From positions 291,488 through 355,487 of the forward strand of contig CAJTFX010000001.1 in NCBI GenBank assembly GCA_910575555.1: a DNA stretch of 64,000 bases. The letters are read 5' to 3'. Origin of the DNA: Lachnospiraceae bacterium (lineage in GTDB: Bacteria > Bacillota > Clostridia > Lachnospirales > Lachnospiraceae). Shown piece after piece: positions 9,465-17,603 of the stretch. The notes beneath the pieces are model-generated. The model was not told the origin of the DNA and ran no database searches. It was given only the letters and a program-made list of their open reading frames with translations. The stretch's first letter is position 1, and each line of letters begins with the position of its first letter. The position numbers were made by a program, and so were the translations under genes.

Positions 9465-10313
9465 CTATGCAAAAAAATTCTCTGCCAGGGTAAATGTTCC
9501 CACACTCCCCACACTTCCAGTCATAAAGATAGTTCCGTCCTCCTCCATCTCAATCAGCAAATCGCCGCCCTGCATGTGCACCGTCACTTTATCATCCACC
9601 AGTCCCATCCGCCTGGCTGCAGCTGCTGATGCGCAGGCGCCTGTGCCGGAGGCAAGGGTATAGCCTGCGCCCCGCTCATAAATCTCAATGGCAATATTCT
9701 CCCGATCTGTCACTTTGCAAAGCTGCATATTCATCCGATTGGGAAAATAGTCCGAACTCTCCACATAAGGCCCCAGTTCTTTTGCTTTTCGGGGAGTTAC
9801 CTCCTCCATCATAATCACGCAATTGGGATTTCCCACAGACAGACAGGTGGTATTATAATCATTGTCGTGGAACCTTAAATGGGCATTCACAATCTCTCCC
9901 TCCAGTCCCGCCAGAGGCATTTCTTTGCCTGCATAGGCAGGTTTTCCCATATTCACCCGCATCACATTGCCGCCTGGTTCCACAAATTCAATTTCCACAT
10001 CTCCCGCCAATGTATTCAGGATAAATTTCTGCTCCGTCACATATCCTTCATCCAACAGATACTTTGCAAAAATTCCCACGCCGTTGCCGCTTTTTTCTGC
10101 TTCCGATCCATCGGAATTGAAAATCCGCACTTTTATTTTGCCTTCTTCCATCAGAGGCCCGTATAAAAGGCCGTCCGCCCCTGCGCCGAAATTCCTTCGG
10201 CAAAGGCGCTCAATATTCCGTGTCTGAAGCTCCAAATCATTTTTATTGGGGTCCAACACCAGATAATCGTTTCCAAGCCCGTGATACTTTTTCATTGTGA
10301 TATTTTTTTCCAT
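9465..10313 (-). CDS. DapF-like epimerase homologue with Ser at both catalytic Cys positions
   Basis: A 282-residue protein with the two-lobed diaminopimelate epimerase fold: KKYHGLGNDYLVLD at the N-terminus, RIFNSDGSEAEKSGNG, SVGNPNCV and YERGAGYTLASGTGACAS. Active DapF uses two cysteines (Cys73 and Cys217 in Haemophilus influenzae), one just before GNG and one in the ACGSGA motif. Here both are serine (Ser75 and Ser222), read directly from the codons, and GNGxRC is GNGVGI. The usual proton-shuttling epimerase activity is therefore doubtful; it may be a paralogue with another substrate. The ATG at 10313 has AAAGGG eight bases upstream; the GTG at 10322 is too close to that site. No lysine pathway genes are nearby. 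Confidence 0.85.
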   Translation of the reverse strand: MEKNITMKKYHGLGNDYLVLDPNKNDLELQTRNIERLCRRNFGAGADGLLYGPLMEEGKIKVRIFNSDGSEAEKSGNGVGIFAKYLLDEGYVTEQKFILNTLAGDVEIEFVEPGGNVMRVNMGKPAYAGKEMPLAGLEGEIVNAHLRFHDNDYNTTCLSVGNPNCVIMMEEVTPRKAKELGPYVESSDYFPNRMNMQLCKVTDRENIAIEIYERGAGYTLASGTGACASAAAARRMGLVDDKVTVHMQGGDLLIEMEEDGTIFMTGSVGSVGTFTLAENFFA

Positions 10314-10431
10314 ACCGTTCACCCTTTCTCTGCCTGCCGCAATCTCTCCATTCAGACTATGCCTGAAGTTCCGTTTTCATTCTGATCCTATTTTAACTCT
10401 TTCTTTTTGCATATCATAGAGAATAAATTGC

Positions 10432-10460
10432 TTGAAATATTGCAAAAAATGCGGTATATT
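10432..10460 (+). promoter_or_regulatory. Sigma-A promoter of the AraC-family gene
   Basis: TTGAAA, a 17-bp spacer and TATATT, ending 19 bp before the ATG at 10480. It is divergent from the dapF-like gene. Confidence 0.7.
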
Positions 10461-10479
10461 AAATAAAAAGGAGGTCATT

Positions 10480-11373
10480 ATGGAAGATATATCACAAATC
10501 AGCAATGAGATGCAGACGGGATACCTTCATCAGAACTTTCGTCTGTTTCATCTGAAGGACAAAAAGAATCAGGAATTTGAATTCCATTATCATGATTTCA
10601 ATAAAATTATTATATTTTTATCAGGCAATGTCACCTATCTGGTGGAAGGAAAAGCCTACGACTTAAAACCCTGGGATATCCTGCTCATTAACCATCATGA
10701 CATTCACAAGCCTGTGATCGACCCGGAAACCACCTATGAGCGGGTAGTTTTGTGGCTGCAGCCGGACTATATCAAAGCCCAGGCGGATCATGCCTGTGAT
10801 CTGACCCAGTGCTTTACCGCCACCACGGAAAAAAGTTTTAATCTGATCCGGCTGAACCCTGCGCTGCAGACAGAAATCCAGACATTGCTCCAACAGTTGG
10901 AATCTTCTCTGGAAAGCAGGGAATTCGGCCATGAACTCTTAAGTCATTCTTATTTTCTGCAGTTTATGGTCTATTTAAACCGGGTGTTTCTCCCTGAAAC
11001 ATACCAGTTAGATGCTTCCGCTTCCCGCTATGATCAGCAGATTACAGAGATTTTAACTTATATCAATACCCATCTGGGCGAAGATTTATCCAATGAATCC
11101 CTGGCAGATCGCTTCTATGTCAGCAAATATTATTTAATGCACAAATTTAAAGAGACCACCGGCTATACCCTGCACAGTTATGTCCAGCAGAAACGTCTGT
11201 TACATTCTGCGGATCTGATGCGGGGAGGCACCCCTGTCCTGAAAGCCGCCGCCCTATGCGGTTTCTCAGATTATTCCACTTTTCTGCGGGCTTTCCGGAA
11301 ATTTTACGGGATCTCTCCGAAAACTTTTTCACTTTCTGCTACTGACGGATATAAATTCCCTGTTGCTCAATAA
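10480..11373 (+). CDS. AraC-family transcriptional regulator with N-terminal cupin
   Basis: A 297-residue regulator. Residues about 25-110 form an AraC-type cupin sensor (EFEFHYHDFNKIIIFLSG, DILLINHHDIHKP), and the last 100 residues hold two helix-turn-helix motifs (LSNESLADRFYVSKYYLMHKF; VLKAAALCGFSDYSTFLRAF) with the closing GISPKTF. The sensor suggests a sugar or small-molecule ligand; none is identified by context. The start at 10480 follows AAGGAGGTCATT. It is divergent from the dapF-like gene and its 3' end overlaps a small minus-strand reading frame. Confidence 0.93.
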   Translation: MEDISQISNEMQTGYLHQNFRLFHLKDKKNQEFEFHYHDFNKIIIFLSGNVTYLVEGKAYDLKPWDILLINHHDIHKPVIDPETTYERVVLWLQPDYIKAQADHACDLTQCFTATTEKSFNLIRLNPALQTEIQTLLQQLESSLESREFGHELLSHSYFLQFMVYLNRVFLPETYQLDASASRYDQQITEILTYINTHLGEDLSNESLADRFYVSKYYLMHKFKETTGYTLHSYVQQKRLLHSADLMRGGTPVLKAAALCGFSDYSTFLRAFRKFYGISPKTFSLSATDGYKFPVAQ

Positions 11374-11494
11374 AATCTTCCAGTTCATCCTGGGCGTCCT
11401 GGGACCAGGTTTCACTCAGAGGCATTTGTTCCCTCTGAGTCTCCCGGGGCGGTTTTTCTGCCTGCTGTTTTCTTACAGCTGTCTCGTTCATCAT
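11339..11494 (-). CDS. Small hypothetical protein coupled to the coiled-coil gene
   Basis: A 51-residue acidic reading frame (MMNETAVRKQQ at its start, ending FIEQQGIYIRQ). Its ATG overlaps the TGA of the coiled-coil gene as ATGA, the usual arrangement for translational coupling, and the last 35 bases run convergently under the end of the araC-family gene. Composition is plausible for a real small protein, but no family is recognised and it may be spurious. Confidence 0.4.
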   Translation of the reverse strand: MMNETAVRKQQAEKPPRETQREQMPLSETWSQDAQDELEDFIEQQGIYIRQ

Positions 11495-12066
11495 TCTGCT
11501 GTTACACCTTCTTCCTGCAAACTACCGGCTTCTTCCGCGGAAACGCCCGGCTCACCATCTGTTTCACCATCCAAACTGCTATCTTCAGCAGCCGATACAA
11601 TGTGCTGCGCAGCTTCTGCTTCTCCTGCGGACTCATGGAGCAGATTCTCTTCTGGTACAGGTACTTCCACCGGAGCGGCTTTCTGCTCCACCTGTACAGC
11701 GTTGGCAGATATAATACTTTCCAGCTGTTTGCTTTTCTCACTTAAAATCGCCTCTACTCTTTCCTGGGTAACATCATCCATAAGCTTCTTTCCGGTAGCG
11801 TCCATTCCTGTTTCCAGCTGTTTCTCCAACATAGCCTGTTCCGCCAACAGCCGCTCAATCTCCATGGCCTGTTTTTTCTTGGCTTCGTCCTTAAACTGCT
11901 TCACCAGCTGTTCTGCGGCTTCGGTTCTGTCCTGTTTTAATTTCTGGGCTTCTTCCTGACGTCTCCGATCCAGTTCTGCCTGACTGGTATATACGATATT
12001 TCTGCGTTTTACAATGCTTCTTGCAATTCTTTCTCTGTCATTTCTCTTATCTATTGCATCTTTCAT
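11491..12066 (-). CDS. Hypothetical coiled-coil protein
   Basis: A 191-residue hydrophilic protein without signal peptide or membrane segment. Residues about 25-115 are strongly charged and heptad-like (AELDRRRQEEAQKLKQDRTE and onward), predicting a long coiled coil; the C-terminal 70 residues are acidic and Ala/Glu-rich and probably disordered. No family is recognised. The ATG at 12066 is preceded by GGGAGAAAGATT; upstream in-frame codons run through the repeat cluster at 12155-12295 and are not considered coding. Confidence 0.6.
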   Translation of the reverse strand: MKDAIDKRNDRERIARSIVKRRNIVYTSQAELDRRRQEEAQKLKQDRTEAAEQLVKQFKDEAKKKQAMEIERLLAEQAMLEKQLETGMDATGKKLMDDVTQERVEAILSEKSKQLESIISANAVQVEQKAAPVEVPVPEENLLHESAGEAEAAQHIVSAAEDSSLDGETDGEPGVSAEEAGSLQEEGVTAE

Positions 12067-12154
12067 AATCTTTCTCCCATAAAATTTTTCTTTATGAAAT
12101 GTGGCCCTGGGGGAACCTTTTGGGGAAAAGGGGAGCCAGGGGGGGGGTGGGAAA

Positions 12155-12295
12155 ATCATCAGGTCTCCTCCCAGCGAAGCTGGGTCCCTCCTCATGATAA
12201 ACATCAGGGCTCCTCCCAGCGAATTTGGGTACGGGACGAATCATCAGGTCTCCTCCCAGCAAAGCTGGGTCCCTCCTCATGATAAATTATACCAC
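12155..12295. repeat. Cluster of three 44-bp hairpin repeats, preceded by a G-tract
   Basis: Units at 12155-12198, about 12200-12239 and 12240-12283. Each has outer arms ATCATCAGG and CCTCATGAT enclosing CTCCTCCCAGC, a 3-base loop and GCTGGG, so it folds as a nested hairpin. The middle unit is degenerate. A G-rich stretch with an 8-G run precedes at about 12139-12147, and the cluster ends in AAATTATACCAC. The same arrangement recurs at 14843-14962. It fills the intergenic region between the coiled-coil gene and sigG; no gene is present here. Confidence 0.85.
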
Positions 12296-12346
12296 GAAAA
12301 TTTGTTGAATAAAAGTGGCAAATTACGTGCATTCTTTTAATACATC

Positions 12347-12374
12347 GAATTAGCGCATCAGGCTAGACTAATTA
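12347..12374 (+). promoter_or_regulatory. Possible forespore (sigma-F/G type) promoter of sigG
   Basis: GAATT, 16 bp and CTAATTA partly match the sigma-F/sigma-G consensus (GHATR, about 15 bp, CATWHTA), 26 bp before the sigG start. sigG is known to be read by these factors in Bacillus. The match is incomplete, so this is tentative. Confidence 0.3.
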
Positions 12375-12399
12375 CATCAAACTTTCCGGAGGTAGCATC

Positions 12400-13203
12400 A
12401 TGGCTGCATATAAAGTAGAGATTTGCGGGGTCAACACAGCAAAACTCCCTGTATTAAAAGAAGAAGAAAAAAGCGACTTGTTTTCCCGCATAAAAGCGGG
12501 GGATCAAATGGCGCGGGAAACTTACATTAAGGGCAATCTCCGCCTTGTTTTAAGTGTAATCAAAAGATTTTCCAACAGTAATGAAAATGTGGATGATTTA
12601 TTCCAAATCGGCTGTATTGGATTAATAAAATCCATCGACAATTTCAATCCTGACATCGGCGTAAAATTTTCCACTTATGCAGTTCCCATGATTATCGGCG
12701 AAATCAGGCGGTATCTCAGGGACAATAATTCTATCCGGGTCAGCCGTTCTCTCAGAGATACAGCTTACAAAGCAATCCACGCAAGAGAGCTGTTGTCCAA
12801 GGAACTGTCCAGAGAACCCACAATAGAAGATATTGCCAAGGAAATTGAGATTCCCAAAGAGGATATCGTATTTGCCTTAGACGCCATTCAATGCCCGGTC
12901 AGCCTCTATGATCCAGTCTACACAGACGGCGGCGACACCCTCTATGTGATGGATCAGATCAGCGACAAAAAGAACAAAGAAGAAACCTGGGTGGAAGAGC
13001 TTTCTTTAAGCGACGCCATGAAACGGCTGAATGAACGGGAAAATTATATCATCAAGCTGCGCTTCTTTGAGGGTAAAACCCAGATGGAAGTGGCTGAAGA
13101 AATCCACATCTCCCAGGCCCAGGTCAGCAGACTGGAAAAATCTGCCTTAAAAAATATGAAAAATTATCTGTCTCTTACTCCCACTTATCGCAGAGAGAGT
13201 TAA
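12400..13203 (+). CDS. sigG: RNA polymerase sporulation sigma factor SigG
   Basis: A 267-residue sigma-70 family factor that drives late gene expression in the forespore. The N-terminal KVEICGVNTAKLPVL is specific to SigG and is the region bound by the anti-sigma factor CsfB in Bacillus. Region 2 (NLRLVLSVIKRFSNSNENVDDLFQ; STYAVPMIIGEIRRYLRD), region 3 and region 4 (NYIIKLRFFEGKTQMEVAEE; QVSRLEKSALKNMK) are all intact. The start follows CCGGAGG. In Bacillus sigG lies just after spoIIGA-sigE; here it is nearby but separated by the metallo-hydrolase gene and reversed. Its 3' end overlaps that gene convergently by 29 bp. Confidence 0.96.
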   Translation: MAAYKVEICGVNTAKLPVLKEEEKSDLFSRIKAGDQMARETYIKGNLRLVLSVIKRFSNSNENVDDLFQIGCIGLIKSIDNFNPDIGVKFSTYAVPMIIGEIRRYLRDNNSIRVSRSLRDTAYKAIHARELLSKELSREPTIEDIAKEIEIPKEDIVFALDAIQCPVSLYDPVYTDGGDTLYVMDQISDKKNKEETWVEELSLSDAMKRLNERENYIIKLRFFEGKTQMEVAEEIHISQAQVSRLEKSALKNMKNYLSLTPTYRRES

Positions 13204-14770
13204 TCTGATCTGCAAATTTTCCAAGCTCTTTGTTGGGACGCCCTTCGGACTTGCGGATGAGGGCAAGCAGCCGTTCTCCAGCCGCCAAAAGCCTTGCAAA
13301 CACGTTGGAAACGGCGCGTTCTTTCGTCCTGCGCACTTTCTTTTCCCGGCTTCCCTGAGCCAGACAAAGATTCGTTTCCAAATCATAAACATCCCCGCTG
13401 TAGGGCGCTGTGGCCTCCAGCCCGGTTTCTCTGGAAATCAGGGATGCAAAAGTATCGCAGACACGATCCTCACCGTGTACCACAAATACCCTTTTCGGCG
13501 TCTCTCCGAATGCTTTCACCCATTCCAGAAGATGCTGCTGATCCGCATGGCCGCTGATTCCGGCCAGATTTTTAATCTTTGCGCGTACCTCAATGGTTTC
13601 GCCAAACAGCCTTACTTCTCTTCCGCCGTTCAGAAGAATATTGCCCAGAGTTCCCGGCACCTGATATCCCACAAAAAGAATGGTGGAATCCTCACGCCAG
13701 AGATTGTGTTTCAAATGATGGCGGATTCTTCCGGCCTCGCACATACCGGAAGCTGAAATGATCACAATGGGCTTCTGGATGAAATTTATCATCTTGGATT
13801 CCTCACTGGAAACTGCCACCTTAAGCCCTGGAAAACGAATGGGATTCTTTCCCTTGCGTACCAATTCCAATGCTTCGTCATCAAAACACTCCCGCACATT
13901 CTTGTGAAAAATACTGGTTGCCTCTACTGCAAGCGGACTGTCAATATATACTTCAAAATCAGAAAATTCCGGCAAAAGATTTTCCGTTTTTATTTTCCGG
14001 AAAAAGTACAGCATTTCCTGAGTTCTTCCTACGGAAAAAGCAGGAATTACAAGATTGCCTCCTCTGGCAAAAGTTTCCTGACACACAGCTGCCAGTTCTC
14101 TTGCATAATCCGGCGGATCTTCATGCAGACGATCCCCATAAGTGGACTCCATAATCACATAATCCGCTTCCCGGATATACTGAGGATTGCGGATTAACGG
14201 CTTATTTCCATGGCCGATATCACCGGAAAATGCCAGTTTTACCTGTTTATCCCCTTCCGTCCCCCAAATCTCAATACTGGAAGATCCAAGCAGGTGACCG
14301 GCGTCCACAAACCGAATCGTAATTTCCGGACACAGCGTAATAATCTCTCCATATTCACATGGAATGAAATGATCCAGTACTCCGATGGCGTCCTCCATTG
14401 TGTACATAGGCTCCACCTGGGGTTTTCCCGCACGTCGTCCTTTCCGGTTCCGCCATTCCGCTTCAAACATCTGAATGTGGGCGGAATCCTTCAGCATAAT
14501 GTTGCACAATTCTGTCGTTGCTCTGGTGGCATAGACTTTCCCCCGAAAACCATGGCTGTACAATAGCGGCAGCAGGCCCGAATGGTCAATATGCGCATGC
14601 GTAATCAGAATATAATCAATTTCGGCTGTTTTCACCGGAATCTCCTGATTCTCATACAAATCCGGCCCCTGCTCCATGCCGCAGTCTACCAGAAGATGCA
14701 CATCCCCCATCATAACATAATGACAGCTTCCGGTTACCTCATGGGCTGCTCCCAAAAATTCAAGCTTCAA
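13175..14770 (-). CDS. Metallo-beta-lactamase / beta-CASP family hydrolase, RNase-like
   Basis: A 531-residue protein with the metal-binding motif THAHIDHSG near residue 58, further ligands in DAGHLLGS and SGDIGHG, then a beta-CASP insertion (PAFSVGRTQEMLYFF; ISASGMCEAGRIRHHL) and the closing histidine regions SGHADQ and VHGE. This is the CPSF73/Ysh1-like architecture found in archaea and many bacteria; characterised members are RNA endo- or exonucleases. No KH domain is present. The C-terminal 60 residues are basic and may bind nucleic acid. It starts at TTG 14770, eight bases after AAAGGAG. Its bacterial role is not known. Confidence 0.88.
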   Translation of the reverse strand: MKLEFLGAAHEVTGSCHYVMMGDVHLLVDCGMEQGPDLYENQEIPVKTAEIDYILITHAHIDHSGLLPLLYSHGFRGKVYATRATTELCNIMLKDSAHIQMFEAEWRNRKGRRAGKPQVEPMYTMEDAIGVLDHFIPCEYGEIITLCPEITIRFVDAGHLLGSSSIEIWGTEGDKQVKLAFSGDIGHGNKPLIRNPQYIREADYVIMESTYGDRLHEDPPDYARELAAVCQETFARGGNLVIPAFSVGRTQEMLYFFRKIKTENLLPEFSDFEVYIDSPLAVEATSIFHKNVRECFDDEALELVRKGKNPIRFPGLKVAVSSEESKMINFIQKPIVIISASGMCEAGRIRHHLKHNLWREDSTILFVGYQVPGTLGNILLNGGREVRLFGETIEVRAKIKNLAGISGHADQQHLLEWVKAFGETPKRVFVVHGEDRVCDTFASLISRETGLEATAPYSGDVYDLETNLCLAQGSREKKVRRTKERAVSNVFARLLAAGERLLALIRKSEGRPNKELGKFADQINSLCDKWE

Positions 14771-14842
14771 ATTACCATCTCCTTTGTGTAAAAATATATA
14801 TGTGTAAAATAAAGATTTATTATGTTTTTAAAATATCATTAA

Positions 14843-14962
14843 GGGGGGGGATTGGCTGTGATGCGAATCGTCAGGACTCCTCCCAGCGGAGCTGGGTTCC
14901 GGACGAATCATCAGGTCTCCTCCCAGCTAAGCTGGGTCCCTCCTCATGATAAATTATACCAC
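14843..14962. repeat. Second cluster of 44-bp hairpin repeats with G-tract, 3' of sigE
   Basis: An 8-G run at 14843-14850, a degenerate unit at about 14866-14906, a full 44-bp unit at 14907-14950 and the same AAATTATACCAC tail as the 12.2-kb cluster. The unit has arms ATCATCAGG/CCTCATGAT and inner CCCAGC/GCTGGG. It abuts the sigE stop codon (14965), so it may act as transcript end or stabiliser for the spoIIGA-sigE message. Confidence 0.85.
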
Positions 14963-14964
14963 AT

Positions 14965-15705
14965 CTACTCAAATTTTACGATTTCTTTTTTTAGGCGTTT
15001 CATGATCTTTTTTTCCAGACGGGAAATATAAGACTGGGATATTCCGAGCAGGTCTGCCACTTCTTTCTGTGTCATTTCCTCGCCCTGAGGGCTGTTTAAA
15101 CCGAACCGCAGCTCCACAATGGTGCGTTCCCTGTCTGACAGTTTTGCCACTGCTTTTTTCAGAAGATTCTTCTCTACTTCTGTTTCGATATCCCGATAAA
15201 TAATATCTTCATCTGTTCCTAAAATATCTGACAGAAGAAGCTCATTTCCATCCCAGTCCACGTTCAGGGGTTCGTCAATGGATACTTCCATTCTGGTTTT
15301 GTTATTCCGCCTTAAATACATGAGGATTTCATTTTCAATGCACCGGGAAGCATAGGTGGCAAGCTTGATGTTTTTGGTGGGATTAAAGGTATTGATTGCC
15401 TTTATCAGACCTATGGTGCCAATGGAAATCAAATCCTCCACACCGATTCCCGTATTGTCAAATTTCTTGGCTATGTATACCACCAGACGCAGATTATGCT
15501 CAATCAGCACGCTTCTGGCATTTTCTGACTCATCTCCGGCAAGCATCTGGATGCACCGGTTTTCCTCCATCGTTTCTAGCGGCGGCGGCAGAATTTCCGC
15601 GCCTCCGATATAGTGGATATCCCCTTTTTTCAATAACAGCAGATTCCTGATATTCGGGATCAGCTTTAACTGAAAATGCCGCGGTATTGTGATTTTTATA
15701 TACAT
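14965..15705 (-). CDS. sigE: RNA polymerase sporulation sigma factor SigE (pro-form)
   Basis: A 246-residue sigma factor active in the mother cell early in sporulation. The N-terminal pro-sequence ends near [16 protein letters not shown], closely matching the processing region of Bacillus pro-sigma-E, which SpoIIGA cleaves. Region 2 ([40 protein letters not shown]) and region 4 ([31 protein letters not shown]) are intact. ATG ATG follow AAAGGAGGACG; the second, at 15705, has the better spacing. It lies 12 bp after spoIIGA, in one operon with it. Confidence 0.97.
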   Translation of the reverse strand: MYIKITIPRHFQLKLIPNIRNLLLLKKGDIHYIGGAEILPPPLETMEENRCIQMLAGDESENARSVLIEHNLRLVVYIAKKFDNTGIGVEDLISIGTIGLIKAINTFNPTKNIKLATYASRCIENEILMYLRRNNKTRMEVSIDEPLNVDWDGNELLLSDILGTDEDIIYRDIETEVEKNLLKKAVAKLSDRERTIVELRFGLNSPQGEEMTQKEVADLLGISQSYISRLEKKIMKRLKKEIVKFE

Positions 15706-15717
15706 CATCGTCCTCCT

Positions 15718-16503
15718 TTAACTCTCCATACTTTTTCCGTTTAATATCACATCGCATCTGTCATTCTGGAACAGTTTTTCCTCCGCCATGCCAAACACAG
15801 GCTTTTTCAGATACAGCGGATGGTTTTCCTGCATAATATACATTCCTTCCAAGGTAACCGCCTCCAAAAGCCCCGATTCCTGTCCCAGAGAATGATAGGG
15901 AATCAGCCGCACCGGCAGCTTTCCCTGCTGTACCTGTTCATTTAAAATTTCCTTTTTAATAATATGTACCGGCCTGCCTACCAGAGGGTCTGTCAGCAGA
16001 TTGCCTGTATCATAAAAACCCTTTACAGAAATATTCCCTTCCCCGGTAATCAGAAGAAGGTCATATACGGTCTCTTTTTCTCTTTTTAAATATCCCAGCA
16101 TTTTTTCTGCCGCTGCAAGAATCAGCAGCGCACCTAAAAGATACCATACAAAGTGCACATTTCCTGACGTACTCTGCATAAGCCATTCCAATGCGCCTCC
16201 CAGAAGGATAAATGCCAGATAAGTAACAGCGTATTGACTGAGAAATTCTTTTTTCTTCCTGCTGCGGTAACATAGAAATACCATTCCGGGATTTACCAGA
16301 AAATGTACACAGATTTGATACCAGGTATAATCATCCCATACAAAAAAAAGGAGCATGGAAACAGCCGTTCCCGCAAAACTTCCCAATAACAGCCTCCCTG
16401 CCCGAATCTGCTGCTTCATAAGCTTTCCTGCAATCCAGAGCGCTGTACTGTCCATGGTAAAATTTGTCAGAAACCACACGTCTGCATATAGTTCATAGTT
16501 CAC
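15718..16503 (-). CDS. spoIIGA: Sigma-E processing peptidase SpoIIGA
   Basis: A 261-residue membrane protease that activates pro-sigma-E after a forespore signal. The N-terminal half holds about five hydrophobic segments (MNYELYADVWFLTNFTMDS at the start is typical), and the cytoplasmic C-terminal half contains the aspartic-protease motif GFYDTGNLL with its conserved Asp, followed by LIPYHSLG. It starts with GTG 16503 six bases after AAAGGAGGG. It is the first gene of the spoIIGA-sigE operon, with a recognisable promoter upstream. Confidence 0.95.
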   Translation of the reverse strand: MNYELYADVWFLTNFTMDSTALWIAGKLMKQQIRAGRLLLGSFAGTAVSMLLFFVWDDYTWYQICVHFLVNPGMVFLCYRSRKKKEFLSQYAVTYLAFILLGGALEWLMQSTSGNVHFVWYLLGALLILAAAEKMLGYLKREKETVYDLLLITGEGNISVKGFYDTGNLLTDPLVGRPVHIIKKEILNEQVQQGKLPVRLIPYHSLGQESGLLEAVTLEGMYIMQENHPLYLKKPVFGMAEEKLFQNDRCDVILNGKSMES

Positions 16504-16535
16504 CTACACCCTCCTTTCCGAATATCGACAAATAC

Positions 16536-16568
16536 AGTATAAACGGAAGGGGAAGATTTTTTTGTCAA
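16536..16568 (-). promoter_or_regulatory. spoIIG-type promoter: TTGACA, 21-bp spacer, TATACT
   Basis: On the minus strand a perfect TTGACA (16563-16568) and TATACT (16536-16541) are separated by 21 bp, too far for ordinary sigma-A use. The Bacillus spoIIG promoter is known for the same trait (22 bp) and needs Spo0A-P. Motifs resembling the Spo0A box (TTGTCGAA) lie at 16523-16531 (TTGTCGATA, minus), 16562-16569 (TTGTCAAA, plus, overlapping the -35) and 16603-16612 (TTGTCGTTTT, minus). Confidence 0.7.
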
Positions 16569-16699
16569 ACTGTTGTCCGCTTTGGGGAAAATTCTTTTAC
16601 AGAAAACGACAAGGAGGGATGTTTTCAGAAATGGAGATCAGTTTGGAGGGGGTAACAGCAGGTTGAATTCAGCACGGAGAAAATTTTAAAAAAACAGAC

Positions 16700-17130
16700 G
16701 GCAATTCCGGCCTGTCCTTCCTCACGCAAACCGGGCAGGGATGCGGTGAACTAACTGCGAACTGCGGCTGATACTGCAACGAACGTTTTATATTTGGATA
16801 CGGACGGTACTACCGGATTGCCCTTTGACACACAAACTGGGCAGCGTTTTGGCGAACTAACTGCTAACTGCGTCTAAGGAGTTCCGGAAAGCCGTCACTC
16901 CTAAAACTCCGTAAGCAGTGGATTTCGCCTCCACACAATGCGCCCAGGAACCGTTTGCTTAGCCAAAGGGCAATCCGGTAGTTCCTGTGTATCGAAATAT
17001 AGATTATTCGCTGTAGTACTAAGGAAATCAGGAAAACCTCCCTTCCCAAGTCTCCGCAAGCAGGGAATTTCACTTTCGCTAAATATGCCCGTCAATCGTC
17101 CGTTTAGAGGAAAGACAGGACGGAATTGCC
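16700..17130. repeat. Palindromic element interrupted by a second copy of the same family
   Basis: The left end GGCAATTCCGGCCTGTCC and the right end at 17107-17130 (ending GGACGGAATTGCC) are inverted repeats of about 24 bp. The body matches the element at 17321-17500 (GCGAACTAACTGC near the left; GCAGGGAATTTC and CGTTTAGAGG near the right) but is split by an inserted relative at 16809-16982. This makes it a nested, MITE-like structure. No reading frame of note is present. Confidence 0.75.
16809..16982. repeat. Inner inverted-repeat element nested in the 16.7-17.1 kb element
   Basis: The 19-bp ends ACTACCGGATTGCCCTTTG and CAAAGGGCAATCCGGTAGT are perfect inverted repeats, and weaker complementarity continues outward for about 30 bp. 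The 174-bp body shares its core with the other copies: GGGCAGCG, GCGAACTAACTGC, GGAAAGCC, GCAGTGGATTTCGCCTCC and AACCGTTTGCTTAG. The end sequences differ from the other copies but remain self-complementary. Confidence 0.8.
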
Positions 17131-17300
17131 CGGATTTTGAAAAATGTTTCTGCTGTGAATAAAAAACGTATTCAGAATCATATGTAAATCTTATTTTTTG
17201 TAATATCCCCAACAGTTTCACAATTATAATCACAATTCCCCGCCCTCAGGTAAAATCCCTTTCAAATATATAGCAAACAGTTTCTAGAAATGGAATTTTA

Positions 17301-17523
17301 GAAACGCTTTTTGAAAACCAGGCAATTCAGTCTGGTCCTTCCTCTAAGCAAACGGTTCACGGGCGTATTTAGCGGAGGCGAAATCCACTGCCTACAAAGA
17401 CTTAGGAATGAGGGCTTTCCCGAATTCCTTAGCCGCAGTTGGCAGTTAGTTCGCTGCAGCGCTGCCCGGTTTGCGTGAGGAAGGACCGGACTGAATTGCC
17501 GTCCGTTTCCAAAACCCTTTCGC
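17301..17523. repeat. Third copy of the spoIIGA-ftsZ inverted-repeat element
   Basis: The core 17321-17500 is 180 bp with 24-bp inverted ends that match at 23 of 24 positions (left GGCAATTCAG, right CTGAATTGCC). It is in the opposite orientation to the copies at 16.7-17.1 kb. Outer arms extend to about 17301 and 17523 (GTCCGTTTCCAAAACCCTTT). A solo outer arm, GCCGTCCGTTTCC followed by AAAAACCCTTTCG, recurs at 17567-17592. Apart from the spoIIGA promoter, the 1.17-kb gap between spoIIGA and ftsZ consists mostly of these elements; 17131-17300 shows nothing recognisable. Confidence 0.8.
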
Positions 17524-17603
17524 CAAAATAAGTTCTCAGTGAGCCTTGTACAAAATGTCTTGCTTGCCGTCCGTTTCCAAAAACCCTTTCGTCTTAAAAA
17601 CAG

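Noticed and set aside
12155..14962. Possible CRISPR arrays
   Set aside because: The repeated units are adjacent hairpins without regular unique spacers, in two places, and no cas genes are present.
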